Positions 1-8,112 of a stretch of DNA of 64,000 nt are shown piece by piece (the first letter of the stretch is position 1; each line of letters begins with the position of its first letter). The notes below the pieces were generated by a model that was not told where the DNA came from, searched no databases, and saw nothing but the letters and a program-made list of their open reading frames with translations. Where the stretch lies: NCBI RefSeq assembly GCF_018070575.1, contig NZ_JAGPXN010000002.1, forward strand, positions 62,001 through 126,000. Reading direction: 5' to 3'. Origin of the DNA: Micromonospora sp. C31. GTDB lineage: Bacteria; Actinomycetota; Actinomycetes; Mycobacteriales; Micromonosporaceae. Position numbers and translations under genes: made by a program.

Positions 1-313
1 CTCGCGGCTGCTCTTCGACAACGTCCCGCACGTGAAGTGCTTCTGGGTCATGCACGGGCTGTCGGTCGCCCAGCTCTCGCTCAACTTCGGCGTCGACGAC
101 CTGGACGGCTCGGTCGTCGAATACAAGATCACCCACGACGCCGACTCGTACGGCACCCCGAACACGATGCACCGGGACGACCTGCTGCACCTGATCTGGG
201 ACGCCGGCTTCCGCCCCGTGGAGCGCAACACCCGCTACGAGGTGGTCCGCGAGTACGACGCCGCTCCGTCCCTGGCCGAGCGCCGCGCCGAGCCGCAGCA
301 GGTCTGGGCCTGA
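1..313 (+). CDS. mqnE: Aminofutalosine synthase MqnE, C-terminal part
   Basis: The frame is open from the window edge to a TGA at 311-313, so only about the last 103 residues are present. The stretch LNFGVDDLDGSVVEYKITHD, followed by a short charged tail, is typical of the C-terminus of the MqnE branch of radical SAM enzymes related to CofH and MqnC. The family joins the chorismate-derived MqnA product to adenosine to give aminofutalosine in the futalosine route to menaquinone. The radical SAM cysteine motif lies outside the window and cannot be checked. mqnA (13638) and mqnC (21620) in the same window support the call. Related CofH-like enzymes are the main alternative. Confidence 0.85.
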   Translation, partial: SRLLFDNVPHVKCFWVMHGLSVAQLSLNFGVDDLDGSVVEYKITHDADSYGTPNTMHRDDLLHLIWDAGFRPVERNTRYEVVREYDAAPSLAERRAEPQQVWA

Positions 314-336
314 GCCGGCACGTACCCTCTGAGGCC

Positions 337-759
337 ATGACCGAGCAGCGGAGCGGGTTCCCCCGGCGCGACGCCGAGGGGCGTGTCCTCACCCTGGGCG
401 ACCTGCTCGGGGTGAGCCTGGCCGGCCTGGTCATCGGCGTGCTGGCGGTCGTGTTGTTCGACTGGGCGTTCGCGCTGATCGGCGCCGGCGACTTCGGGCG
501 CGCCAACGGCTGGCTGGCGATCATCCTGCCGGCCTGGCTGTTCTGGGACGACTTCCGCGCCTGGGAGTTCGGTGCGGCGCGGGTGGTGGCGGCGCTGGCG
601 GCCGCCGCGGTGGGGGTGGTCGCCGGGCTGGTGGTGGCCGGTCTCGCCGCCGGTCTCCCGCCGCTGCTCTCCGGTGGGCTGGGAGCGGCGACCTTCACCC
701 TCGGGTACGCGGTGGTGTGGTTCCACGGCGTCCACTGGCTGGCCCGCCGGACGGGCTGA
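337..759 (+). CDS. Small integral membrane protein, function unknown
   Basis: 140-residue protein starting at ATG 337, 23 bases after mqnE. Three to four hydrophobic segments are visible: about residues 22-47 (starting LLGVSLAGLVIGVLAVVLF), 53-68, a glycine/alanine-rich 78-110, and 113-130. The N-terminus is short and charged. No catalytic motif or family is recognised. The close spacing behind mqnE suggests cotranscription, but no role in menaquinone synthesis can be deduced. Confidence 0.75.
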   Translation: MTEQRSGFPRRDAEGRVLTLGDLLGVSLAGLVIGVLAVVLFDWAFALIGAGDFGRANGWLAIILPAWLFWDDFRAWEFGAARVVAALAAAAVGVVAGLVVAGLAAGLPPLLSGGLGAATFTLGYAVVWFHGVHWLARRTG

Positions 760-803
760 ACCTGCCGCCGGGAACCCCGGTGGCGGAGAACGGAGTGCGG
801 AAC

Positions 804-1097
804 GTGAGCGCGGCGGTCAAGTACACGCTGGGCCGGATCGGGCTGTTCGTCGCCGTACTGGCGGCCCTCTGGCTGGTCGAGATGAACATCTTCATCAAGC
901 TGATGGTGGCGCTGGCCTTCTCGGCCGCCCTGTCGTTCTTCCTGCTCAAGGGCTGGCGGGACGAGATGGCCGAGGAGATGGCCACTGCCGCCGAGCGCCG
1001 CCGCGCCGAGAAGGAGCGCCTCCGCTCCGCCCTCGCCGGCGAGGACGAGCCCGACGGCGACGAGCAGCCGGGTGGCGCCCGTCCAGCGGAACGCTGA
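804..1097 (+). CDS. DUF4229 family membrane protein
   Basis: About 97 residues from GTG 804, which has a GGAG at about 792; GTG 780 in the same frame is an alternative start. Two hydrophobic helices (about residues 8-24 and 28-46) are followed by a KGWRDEM stretch and a highly charged tail rich in Glu, Arg and Ala ending in a Pro/Gly/Glu-rich segment. This matches DUF4229, small two-helix actinobacterial proteins of unknown function often found near menaquinone genes. It follows the previous membrane protein by 44 bases and is probably in the mqnE transcript. Confidence 0.75.
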   Translation: MSAAVKYTLGRIGLFVAVLAALWLVEMNIFIKLMVALAFSAALSFFLLKGWRDEMAEEMATAAERRRAEKERLRSALAGEDEPDGDEQPGGARPAER

Positions 1098-1221
1098 CGG
1101 CCGAGCGACTCGACCCGCCGGGACGGCCGCTGCCGAACTGCCGACGATCATGCCGTCGCCCCGGGCGCGGCGCGGCCGGGGGCGGCGGCCGGGGGCGACT
1201 GTGTGGAGGGCGCACGACGGC

Positions 1222-1257
1222 AGGGCCCGGCGCGGTCGTCGTCGACCGTGCCGGGCC
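1222..1257. terminator. GC-rich hairpin terminator
   Basis: Inverted repeat with 16-base arms (1222-1237 and 1242-1257), a 4-base loop and one G/T mismatch. It lies between the convergent DUF4229 gene and the C39-like peptidase gene and could end both transcripts. There is no T tract, which is common in actinobacteria. Confidence 0.65.
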
Positions 1258-1297
1258 CCGCGTCAACCGATCACCCAGTCGTGGAGCCGGCGACCGA

Positions 1298-2656
1298 TCA
1301 CCAGTTGGTGGAGCCGGCGACCTTCGGCCACGGCAGCAGCTTGGGCTTGATCAGGTAGACGACGCCGCCGGAGCCGCCGGACACCCCGCCGCTGGCGTTG
1401 GTCCGCTTCGTGCGCAGCCAGATCTGCTCGAACTGCTCACGCTTGTAGACGTTGCGCACCGCCTCGTTGCTCGACGAGGCCGGGTCGTTGACGATCACGT
1501 CGCCGTCGGCGGTGAAGCCGACCACCACGAACAGGTGGCCCGAGGTGCCGTAGTTCGCCCCGTCCAGCTCGCTGGCGAGGAAGGACTGGCTGGTCACGAC
1601 CGGGATCCCGGCGCGGATGAAGCGCTCCACCTCGTCCAGTGAGTGCAGCCTGGTGACCCGCGCCTCGAGGCCCGGGAAGCTGGCCGCGTACGCGGTGTTG
1701 AAGGGCCAGTTGCCGGCCCCGTCGTACTGGTAGTCGTAGACCATCCGGGCGGCATGGTTGACCGTCGGGTCCGGGTAGGTCGGGTCGACCCAGGAGGTGT
1801 CCTCCTCGGACGCCTTGCGACCCCAGTACTCGAGCACCATCGTGGTGGAGGTGGGGGAGCACCAGGCCTGGCCGCCGCCGTCGTACTCGGGGTAGTGGCC
1901 GGCGTGGATGTTCTGCGAGTAGCGGGGCACGGCGAGTTCGCGGCCCCAGGCGATGCCGCCGGCGCTCGGCTCGACGGTGAACCGGTCGGGCACGTTGGAG
2001 CTCATCGCGCCCACCGTCCGGACGACCGGCGCGGCGCGCTGGCCCGGGGCCTTGTAGAGGGTCAGCCGCAGCTGGTACGCCCGCAGCAGCACCCCGGCGG
2101 AGGCGTCGTCGATGCTGAACGTGTCGGTCCAGATGGTCGACCAGGGGTCGCCCTGCCGGTTGACGCTGGTCCGCTTGATGTCGGCGTCGCCGGAGGCCCA
2201 CCGCCCCATCACGTACCACTTGGTCTGGTCGCCGGTGTTGTACGTGCCCTGCATCTCCACCTGGATCCAGGTGCCGGCCGGGGTGTCCGCGTTCCACGAG
2301 GCGATCAGTTCGGTGGCGTCGAAACCGATCCGGGTGACCGGGGAGGTCCAGGTGCCGTACTCCCAGCTCCTGGTCACGCCGGTGTGCGGGTCGGTGTAGT
2401 CGGTGGTGCCGAGCGGTCGGGCCAGCGTCACACCCGGCCGGAGGCCGGGCACGGCCCGGGTGCCGGCGTGGGTGCCGCGACGCCACTCGGGGTAGCGCGA
2501 CCAGTCCTGGAAGGTGATCTGTTCGTCGTGGACCACCGGTCGACTGGTCGACGGGGCCGCGACGGGTCCGGCGGCGACGGCGGGTGCCGCGGTGCCGAGA
2601 AGGGTGAGCGCGGTGGCGGCCGCGAGGGCGGCCGTGCGCAGGTGTGTTCTGGCCAT
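1298..2656 (-). CDS. Secreted C39-like cysteine peptidase
   Basis: 452 residues from ATG 2656. Residues 1-29 form a Sec signal peptide (Arg, long Ala/Leu core, AVAA end). The C-terminal half carries a papain-like C39-type domain: QAWCSPTS with candidate nucleophile Cys266, SGHLFVVVGF with candidate His374, and a VNDPAS stretch shortly after that could supply the third catalytic residue. Residues 40-240 look like a beta-rich accessory region. The family cleaves peptides outside the cell; the substrate is unknown. No propeptide GG site or ABC transporter fusion is present, so it is not a bacteriocin-processing C39 exporter. The 3' end overlaps an in-frame 27-bp imperfect tandem duplication that includes the stop codon. 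It is divergent from the M14 peptidase gene. Confidence 0.85.
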   Translation of the reverse strand: MARTHLRTAALAAATALTLLGTAAPAVAAGPVAAPSTSRPVVHDEQITFQDWSRYPEWRRGTHAGTRAVPGLRPGVTLARPLGTTDYTDPHTGVTRSWEYGTWTSPVTRIGFDATELIASWNADTPAGTWIQVEMQGTYNTGDQTKWYVMGRWASGDADIKRTSVNRQGDPWSTIWTDTFSIDDASAGVLLRAYQLRLTLYKAPGQRAAPVVRTVGAMSSNVPDRFTVEPSAGGIAWGRELAVPRYSQNIHAGHYPEYDGGGQAWCSPTSTTMVLEYWGRKASEEDTSWVDPTYPDPTVNHAARMVYDYQYDGAGNWPFNTAYAASFPGLEARVTRLHSLDEVERFIRAGIPVVTSQSFLASELDGANYGTSGHLFVVVGFTADGDVIVNDPASSSNEAVRNVYKREQFEQIWLRTKRTNASGGVSGGSGGVVYLIKPKLLPWPKVAGSTNW

Positions 2657-2868
2657 GGGTCCTCCGCAGGGACGGACGGATCGTTGCGGGTCAGTGTCCC
2701 GCTTGGAGGGAACTTTCGCCAGAGGTCGACAGTTGGAAAATCATTGCCGACATGACGATCAGGATGGCATGGAACTGACCAGCGATGGATGTTGATATGA
2801 CCATGCGGGCGGTGGTGGAGTGTCCTCCACCGAGCGGGATCTCCTCCCGCCCCCCGAGGAGGTTGTCC
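2657..2868. promoter_or_regulatory. Divergent intergenic region between two exoprotease genes
   Basis: 212-base gap between the start codons of the C39-like and M14 peptidases. It is locally AT-richer (about 2705-2790) than its surroundings, which fits divergent promoters. No convincing -35/-10 pair or operator could be assigned. The M14 gene has a clear GAGGAGG ribosome site at 2856-2862. Confidence 0.4.
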
Positions 2869-4752
2869 ATGGCCCTCCGCAACACCGCCCTCCGACGCCG
2901 CCTGGCGGTCGCCGTAGCAGCCGGGTTCGCCCTGCTCTCGGTTGCCGCCGCGCCGGCCACCGCCCGGCCGGCCCCGGACCGGGCCGACTCACCGACGGCC
3001 TCCTACCGGGTGCTCGGCCCGCGTACGGTCGACGACCGCACCGCCGTCGCCGGCACCGGCGCCGCCATCGACTTCGTCGAGCACGGCGTGCTGAACGTCT
3101 CGGCCACCCCGGCCGAGGCGGCGGCGATCACCCGGCTCGGCTTCCGGCTGGAGGCGGTCCCCGCCCCGTCGGCCGACGACCACGGCCACAGCCACGCCGA
3201 GGGGGACGTCGGCGCGGCCGCCTTCCCGCCCGCCGACTCCAACTACCACGACTACGCCGAGCTGACCGCCGTGGTGAACAAGGTGGTCGCCGACCACCCC
3301 ACGATCGCCCGGAAGATCAGCATCGGCTCCTCGTACGAGGGCCGGGACCTGATGGCGGTGAAGATCTCCGACAACGTCGCCACCGACGAGAACGAGCCGG
3401 AGATCCTGTTCAACTCGCAGCAGCACGCCCGTGAGCACCTGACCGTCGAGATGGCGATCTACCTGCTCAACCTCTTCACCGACAGCTACGGCAGCGACTC
3501 CCGGGTCACCAACGTCGTGAACACCCGGGAGATCTGGATCGTGCCCACGGTCAACCCGGACGGCAGCGAGTACGACATCGCCACCGGCTCCTACCGCTCC
3601 TGGCGCAAGAACCGGCAGCCGAACAGCGGCTCGTCGTACGTCGGCACCGACCTGAACCGCAACTGGTCCTACCAGTGGGGCTGCTGCGGCGGCTCGTCCG
3701 GCTCGACCTCGTCGGACACCTACCGGGGTCCGTCGGCGTTCTCCGCGCCGGAGACGCAGGCGCTGCGGAACTTCGTCAACAGCCGGGTCGTCGGCGGCAC
3801 CCAGCAGATCAAGGCCAACATCGACTTCCACACGTACTCGGAGCTGGTGCTCTGGCCGTTCGGCTACACGTACAACAACACCGCGCCGGGGATGACCGCC
3901 GACCAGTACAACACCTTCGCCACGCTGGGCCAGCAGATGGCGAACACCAACGGCTACACCCCGCAGCAGTCCAGCGACCTCTACGTCACCGACGGGGACA
4001 GCATCGACTGGATGTGGGGCCAGCACGGCATCTGGGCGTACACCTTCGAGATGTACCCCGGCTCGGCCGGCGGCGGCGGCTTCTACCCGCCCGACGAGGT
4101 GATCCCCGCCCAGACCTCGCGGAACCGGGAGGCGGTCCTGCTGTTCAGCGAGTACGCCGACTGCCCGTACCGGGCCATCGGCAAGCAGGCGCAGTACTGC
4201 GGCGGTGGCGGCGGTACCACGGTCTGGTCGGACACCTTCGAGACCGCCACCGGCTGGACCATCAACCCGAACGGCACCGACACCGCGACCGTCGGGGCGT
4301 GGGAGCGGGGCGCCGCCCAGGCGACCAACTCCAGCGGGGCGAAGCAGCTCACCCCGTACGCCGGCAGCAACGACCTCGTCACCGGCCGGCTGGCCGGCAC
4401 GGGAGCCGGTGCCTACGACATCGACGGCGGCGTGACCAGCGCCCGGTCGCCGGCGGTGACCCTGCCGTCGAGCGGCACGTTGACCCTCTCCCTCGCCTGG
4501 TACCTGGCCCACGGCTCGAACGCCTCGTCGGCCGACTACCTGCGGGTGAGCGTGGTGCACAACGGCGGCACCACGACCCTGTTCACCCAGTCCGGGGCGG
4601 CCACCAACCGCAACGGTGCCTGGGCGGTGTCCAACGCCAACCTCACCCCGTACGCCGGCCAGTCGGTGCGGATCCTCGTAGAGGCGGCGGACGCCTCGGG
4701 CGCGAGCCTGGTCGAGGCGGCTGTGGACAACGTCACCATCACGAGTTCCTGA
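2869..4752 (+). CDS. Secreted M14 zinc carboxypeptidase with C-terminal beta domain
   Basis: 627 residues from ATG 2869, chosen for the GAGGAGG six bases upstream and the signal peptide that follows at once (residues 1-33, [12 protein letters not shown] then an Ala-rich core). The M14 domain spans about residues 120-430: zinc ligands His186 and Glu189 in HAREH, His321 in FHTYSE and the catalytic Glu394 in FEMYP are all present. Residues 90-110 may be a remnant propeptide. After about residue 450 a jelly-roll-like beta domain begins at WSDTFE and runs to the end. The family removes C-terminal residues from peptides outside the cell. A nested hairpin follows the stop codon. Confidence 0.92.
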   Translation: MALRNTALRRRLAVAVAAGFALLSVAAAPATARPAPDRADSPTASYRVLGPRTVDDRTAVAGTGAAIDFVEHGVLNVSATPAEAAAITRLGFRLEAVPAPSADDHGHSHAEGDVGAAAFPPADSNYHDYAELTAVVNKVVADHPTIARKISIGSSYEGRDLMAVKISDNVATDENEPEILFNSQQHAREHLTVEMAIYLLNLFTDSYGSDSRVTNVVNTREIWIVPTVNPDGSEYDIATGSYRSWRKNRQPNSGSSYVGTDLNRNWSYQWGCCGGSSGSTSSDTYRGPSAFSAPETQALRNFVNSRVVGGTQQIKANIDFHTYSELVLWPFGYTYNNTAPGMTADQYNTFATLGQQMANTNGYTPQQSSDLYVTDGDSIDWMWGQHGIWAYTFEMYPGSAGGGGFYPPDEVIPAQTSRNREAVLLFSEYADCPYRAIGKQAQYCGGGGGTTVWSDTFETATGWTINPNGTDTATVGAWERGAAQATNSSGAKQLTPYAGSNDLVTGRLAGTGAGAYDIDGGVTSARSPAVTLPSSGTLTLSLAWYLAHGSNASSADYLRVSVVHNGGTTTLFTQSGAATNRNGAWAVSNANLTPYAGQSVRILVEAADASGASLVEAAVDNVTITSS

Positions 4753-4806
4753 TTCCGGTGGGGTCCCGTCCCGCCCCCCGGCGGGGCCCCATCACCGCCC
4801 AGTAGA

Positions 4807-4870
4807 CGTCGATCCAGGGCATATCGCTGCCGTTGATGATCAACGAGCGCCGATGCGCCCTGGATCGACG
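4807..4870. terminator. Nested inverted repeat between M14 gene and riboswitch
   Basis: Outer arms of 20 bases (4807-4826 and 4851-4870) are complementary except for two adjacent positions. The loop contains a second 15-base palindrome, CGTTGATGATCAACG (4831-4845). It begins 54 bases after the M14 stop and ends just before the cobalamin riboswitch, so it probably terminates the protease transcript. The inner GTTGAT/ATCAAC core resembles the arms of the repeat at 8044-8112. Confidence 0.65.
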
Positions 4871-4876
4871 AGGCAC

Positions 4877-5025
4877 GTCCGGGGCGTGCGCTACGGTTCT
4901 ACCGACCACGAGCAGCGAAGCCGGTGCGAATCCGGCGCTGTCCCGCAACTGTGATGTCCCCGCCATCCCGGCCGAGCGCCGGGCCACGGCGGGGACGAGC
5001 CAGGTCGCCTGCGTCCGTGGTCGCG
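4877..5025 (+). promoter_or_regulatory. Cobalamin (B12) riboswitch
   Basis: Hallmarks of the adenosylcobalamin aptamer are present in order: GCCGGTGCGAATCCGGC at 4920-4936, GCTGTCCCGCAACTGT just after it, a long GC-rich variable stem (about 4955-4996), and the B12 box AGCCAGGTCGCCTGC at 4998-5012. Boundaries are approximate. It sits upstream of btuF on the same strand, so B12 should repress the transporter. A hairpin at 5073-5108 overlaps the ribosome binding site and may be the expression platform. Confidence 0.93.
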
Positions 5026-5072
5026 ACACGCGCTCTCGAGGAAGGGCGCCTCGCGGACGGGCGCCACCGCTC

Positions 5073-5112
5073 CCTGTCGGCGAAGCACCACGCTCCTCGA
5101 CCGACAGGAGGA
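5073..5112 (+). promoter_or_regulatory. Possible Shine-Dalgarno-sequestering hairpin of the riboswitch
   Basis: CCTGTCGG (5073-5080) pairs with CCGACAGG (5101-5108). The right arm runs into the AGGAGGA ribosome site of btuF (about 5106-5112). When formed it would hide part of the Shine-Dalgarno sequence, suggesting translational rather than termination control. This is structural inference from complementarity. Confidence 0.5.
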
Positions 5113-5115
5113 CCC

Positions 5116-6054
5116 GTGCTCAGACGTACCCCCCGGCTCTTCGCCGCGACCCTCGCGGTGGCCGCGCTCGCCCTCGGCGCCTGCGCCGAGAAGAGCTCCG
5201 ACGACACTCCCGCGGCCGGCGCCAGCTCGGCCGGCGCCGCCTTCCCGGCCACCGTCGGCTCGGTGACGCTGGAGAAGCGCCCCGAGAAGATCGTCTCGCT
5301 GTCACCGACGGCCACCGAGATGCTCTTCGCCATCGGCGCCGGCAAGCAGGTCACCGCCGTCGACGACAACTCGAACTTCCCGGCCGACGTGCCGAAGAGC
5401 GACCTCTCCGGCTTCACGCCGAACGCCGAGGCGATCGCCGGAAAGAGCCCCGACCTGGTGGTGCTCTCGGACGACCGCAACAAGATCGTCGAGCAGCTCA
5501 CCACGCTGAAGATCCCGGTCTACCTCACCCCGGCGGCGACCACGCTCGACGACTCGTACCGGCAGATCACCGACCTGGGCACCCTCACCGGCCACTCCGC
5601 CGAGGCCGCCGACGTGACCAAGCGGATGAAGGACGACATCGCCAAGCTCGTCGCCGACCTGCCGAAGCGCTCCGAGAAGCTGACCTACTTCCACGAGCTG
5701 GGCCCCGAGCTCTACACGGCCACCAGCAAGACCTTCATCGGCTCGCTCTACACGATGGTGGGCCTGGAGAACATCGCCGACGCGTCCGACGCCGACGGCA
5801 AGCAGGGCGGCTACCCGCAGCTCTCCCAGGAGGTCATCGTCAAGGCCAACCCGGACTTCGTCTTCCTCGCCGACACCAAGTGCTGCCAGCAGAGCGCGGA
5901 GACGGTCAAGGCGCGCGGCGGCTGGGCCGGCGTCACCGCCGTCAAGAACAACCAGATCGTCGCCCTCGACGACGACGTGGCCTCCCGCTGGGGACCCCGC
6001 GTCGTGGAGCTGCTCCGCGTGATCGTCGACGCGACCGCCAAGGTCCCCGCGTGA
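5116..6054 (+). CDS. btuF: Cobalamin-binding lipoprotein of a BtuCDF-type ABC importer
   Basis: 312 residues from GTG 5116, directly after the GGAGG ribosome site; longer upstream frames would run through the riboswitch. The N-terminus is a lipoprotein signal peptide with a lipobox ending at Cys23 (LGAC), so the protein is anchored outside the membrane. The rest is a class III periplasmic-binding fold: IVSLSPTATEMLFAIGAG opens the first lobe, followed by ELGPELYTA and GGYPQLSQE. The family covers B12, haem and siderophore receptors; the riboswitch immediately upstream points to cobalamin or cobinamides. It is followed by permease and ATPase genes. Confidence 0.88.
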   Translation: MLRRTPRLFAATLAVAALALGACAEKSSDDTPAAGASSAGAAFPATVGSVTLEKRPEKIVSLSPTATEMLFAIGAGKQVTAVDDNSNFPADVPKSDLSGFTPNAEAIAGKSPDLVVLSDDRNKIVEQLTTLKIPVYLTPAATTLDDSYRQITDLGTLTGHSAEAADVTKRMKDDIAKLVADLPKRSEKLTYFHELGPELYTATSKTFIGSLYTMVGLENIADASDADGKQGGYPQLSQEVIVKANPDFVFLADTKCCQQSAETVKARGGWAGVTAVKNNQIVALDDDVASRWGPRVVELLRVIVDATAKVPA

Positions 6055-6067
6055 CCCGCGCCCGTCC

Positions 6068-7171
6068 GTGAGCCGTCCCGTCGTGACGGCACCGCCCGCC
6101 CGGCGGGCCGGGACGCTGCCCGCGTCCCGGCCCGCCGGACTGCGGCCCCGCTGGCTGGTCGCCGGCATCGCCGCGGTGCTGGTCGCGCTGGTCGCCGGGG
6201 TGTCCCTCGGCCCGGTCAGCCTGCCGCCGGGCAGCGTCGCGGCCGAACTGCTCAACCTCGTCCCCGGCGTACGCCTCGACAGCGGGCTGACCGAGCGCGA
6301 GATCGCCATCGTCACCGAGCTGCGGCTGCCCCGGGTGGTGCTCGGGCTGCTGGTCGGTGGGCTGCTGGCCCTGGCCGGTGGCTGCTACCAGGGCGTGTTC
6401 CGCAACCCGCTGGCCGACCCGTACCTGCTCGGGGTGGCGGCCGGGGCCGGGCTCGCCGTCACGGCCGTGATCACCCTCGGGGCCGGGACGGGCGGGGCGC
6501 TGACCGGGCTGCCGCTGACCATCCCGCTGGCCGCCTTCGTCGGCGCGATCGGCGCCGTGGCGATGACCTACCTGCTGGGCGCCTCCGGGGGACGCGCCCG
6601 CTCCACCGCCACGCTGATCCTCGCCGGGGTGGCCGTCTCCGCGTTCTTCTCGGCCGGGCAGACCTACCTGCTGCAACGCAACTCCGACAGCATCCAGCAG
6701 GTCTACTCCTGGCTGCTCGGGCGGCTCGCCACCGCCGGCTGGCACGACGTGCGGCTGGTGCTCCCGTACTTCCTGCTCACCGCCCTGGTGGTGCTGCTGC
6801 ACCGGCGGGAGCTGGACGTGCTCTCCGTCGGCGACGACGAGGCCGCGAGCCTCGGGCTGCACCCGCAGCGGTCCCGCTACCTGCTCATCGCCGCCGCCTC
6901 GCTCGGCACCGCCGCCGCCGTCTCCGCGTCCGGCCTGATCGGCTTCGTCGGGATCATCGTGCCGCACACCGTCCGGCTGCTCGCCGGGTCGAGCTACCGG
7001 GTGGTCCTGCCGCTGTCGCTGCTCTTCGGCGGCGCCTTCCTGGCCCTGACCGACGTGGTGGCCCGTACCGCCGCCGCCCCGTCGGAGATCCCGATCGGCG
7101 TGGTCACCGCGCTGCTCGGCGGCCCGTTCTTCGTCCTGGTGCTGCGTACCTCCCGCCGGGCGCTCGGGTGA
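6068..7171 (+). CDS. btuC: Cobalamin ABC transporter permease (FecCD/BtuC family)
   Basis: 367 residues from GTG 6068, 13 bases after btuF. About ten membrane helices are visible, with family-typical blocks LRLPRVVLGLLVGGLLALAG, ADPYLLGVAAGAGLAV and GLIGFVGIIVPHTVRLL, the last being the cytoplasmic coupling region that contacts the ATPase. An unusual extra N-terminal 35 residues rich in Pro, Ala and Arg precede the first helix. The family forms a homodimeric channel for cobalamin or metal chelates. It overlaps btuD by four bases (GTGA), so the two are translationally coupled. Confidence 0.92.
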   Translation: MSRPVVTAPPARRAGTLPASRPAGLRPRWLVAGIAAVLVALVAGVSLGPVSLPPGSVAAELLNLVPGVRLDSGLTEREIAIVTELRLPRVVLGLLVGGLLALAGGCYQGVFRNPLADPYLLGVAAGAGLAVTAVITLGAGTGGALTGLPLTIPLAAFVGAIGAVAMTYLLGASGGRARSTATLILAGVAVSAFFSAGQTYLLQRNSDSIQQVYSWLLGRLATAGWHDVRLVLPYFLLTALVVLLHRRELDVLSVGDDEAASLGLHPQRSRYLLIAAASLGTAAAVSASGLIGFVGIIVPHTVRLLAGSSYRVVLPLSLLFGGAFLALTDVVARTAAAPSEIPIGVVTALLGGPFFVLVLRTSRRALG

Positions 7172-8052
7172 GCGCGGCACGGGGGCCGGCCACGCAGCCG
7201 GCCGACGGCGGGGACCGGGCGCGGGCTGCGCGGCCGGTGACCGGGGGCGACCGGTCGGGCGTCCCCGCCGTCGAGGTGCGCGACCTGCACGTGCGCCTGG
7301 ACGGCACGCCGATCCTGGCCGGCGTCGACCTGACGGTCGCCCCGGGCGAGTGGGTCACCGTGATCGGTCCGAACGGCGCCGGGAAGTCGACCCTGCTGCG
7401 CGCCGTCGGCGGCCTGCTGCCCGCGCCGGGCGCCGTCTCCCTCTTCGGTACGCCCAGCGAGGCGCTGCGCCGCCGCGACCGCGCCCGGGTGGTCGCCACG
7501 GTGGCCCAGTCCCCGGTCGTGCCGGCCGGCATGTCGGTGTTCGACTACGTGCTGCTGGGCCGCACCCCCTACATCGCGCCGCTGGGCCGGGAGTCCGCCG
7601 CCGACCTGGCCGCCGCGTACGAGGTGCTCGACGGGCTGGACCTGGCCGGCTTCCACGACCGGGAGCTGGCCACCCTGTCCGGCGGCGAGCGGCAGCGGGT
7701 CTTCCTGGCCCGCGCGCTGGCCCAGGGCGCGACCCTGCTGCTGCTGGACGAGCCGATCAGCGCGCTGGACATCGGCCACCAGCAGGAGGTGCTGGAGCTG
7801 GTCGACCGGTTGCGCCGGGAGCACGGCCTGACCGTGCTCGCCACCATGCACGACCTCTCCATCGCCGGCGAGTACGCCGACCGCATGGTGCTGCTGGCCG
7901 ACGGGCGGGTGGTGGCCGCCGGCACGCCCCGCGAGGTGCTCACCGAGCAGCTCCTCGCCACCTGGTACCGCGCCACCGTCCGCGTCATCCCCGGCGCCCG
8001 GGGCCCCCTGGTGGTCCCCGTCCGCCCCCACCCACCTCCCCCACCTCGTTGA
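7168..8052 (+). CDS. btuD: Cobalamin ABC transporter ATPase
   Basis: 294 residues from GTG 7168, overlapping the btuC stop. Nucleotide-binding motifs are complete: Walker A GPNGAGKST with Lys73, signature LSGGE near residue 171, Walker B LLLLDEP with Asp194-Glu195, and the switch His in MHD. The first about 30 residues are a variable Gly/Arg/Ala-rich extension. The C-terminal residues are proline-rich and end in PPR; that Arg and the TGA stop are encoded inside the left arm of the inverted repeat at 8044-8112. It energises import with BtuC and BtuF. Confidence 0.93.
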   Translation: MSAARGPATQPADGGDRARAARPVTGGDRSGVPAVEVRDLHVRLDGTPILAGVDLTVAPGEWVTVIGPNGAGKSTLLRAVGGLLPAPGAVSLFGTPSEALRRRDRARVVATVAQSPVVPAGMSVFDYVLLGRTPYIAPLGRESAADLAAAYEVLDGLDLAGFHDRELATLSGGERQRVFLARALAQGATLLLLDEPISALDIGHQQEVLELVDRLRREHGLTVLATMHDLSIAGEYADRMVLLADGRVVAAGTPREVLTEQLLATWYRATVRVIPGARGPLVVPVRPHPPPPPR

Positions 8053-8112
8053 TCATGAAGTTGTTGTCGCTCCGCTCGGCGTGTCGCCGCAACAACTTCA
8101 TGATCAACGAGG
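8044..8112. terminator. Perfect 23-bp inverted repeat carrying both convergent stop codons
   Basis: Arms 8044-8066 and 8090-8112 are perfectly complementary over 23 bases around a 23-base centre. Each arm contains CGTTGATCATGAAGTTGTTG. The TGA of btuD (8050-8052) and the TGA of the opposing VOC gene (8106-8104) lie at the same offset in their respective arms, so both proteins end in Pro-Arg read from the same sequence. It is well placed as a bidirectional terminator. Confidence 0.85.

Noticed and set aside
129..1151. 340-codon open frame on the minus strand
   Set aside because: It lies antisense to mqnE and two plausible membrane-protein genes, is very Arg/Ser/Pro-rich and has no recognisable domain; a GC-rich shadow frame.
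2989..4560. 523-codon minus-strand frame across the M14 peptidase
   Set aside because: It is fully antisense to a gene with intact catalytic motifs and has the Val/Arg/Gly composition of shadow frames.
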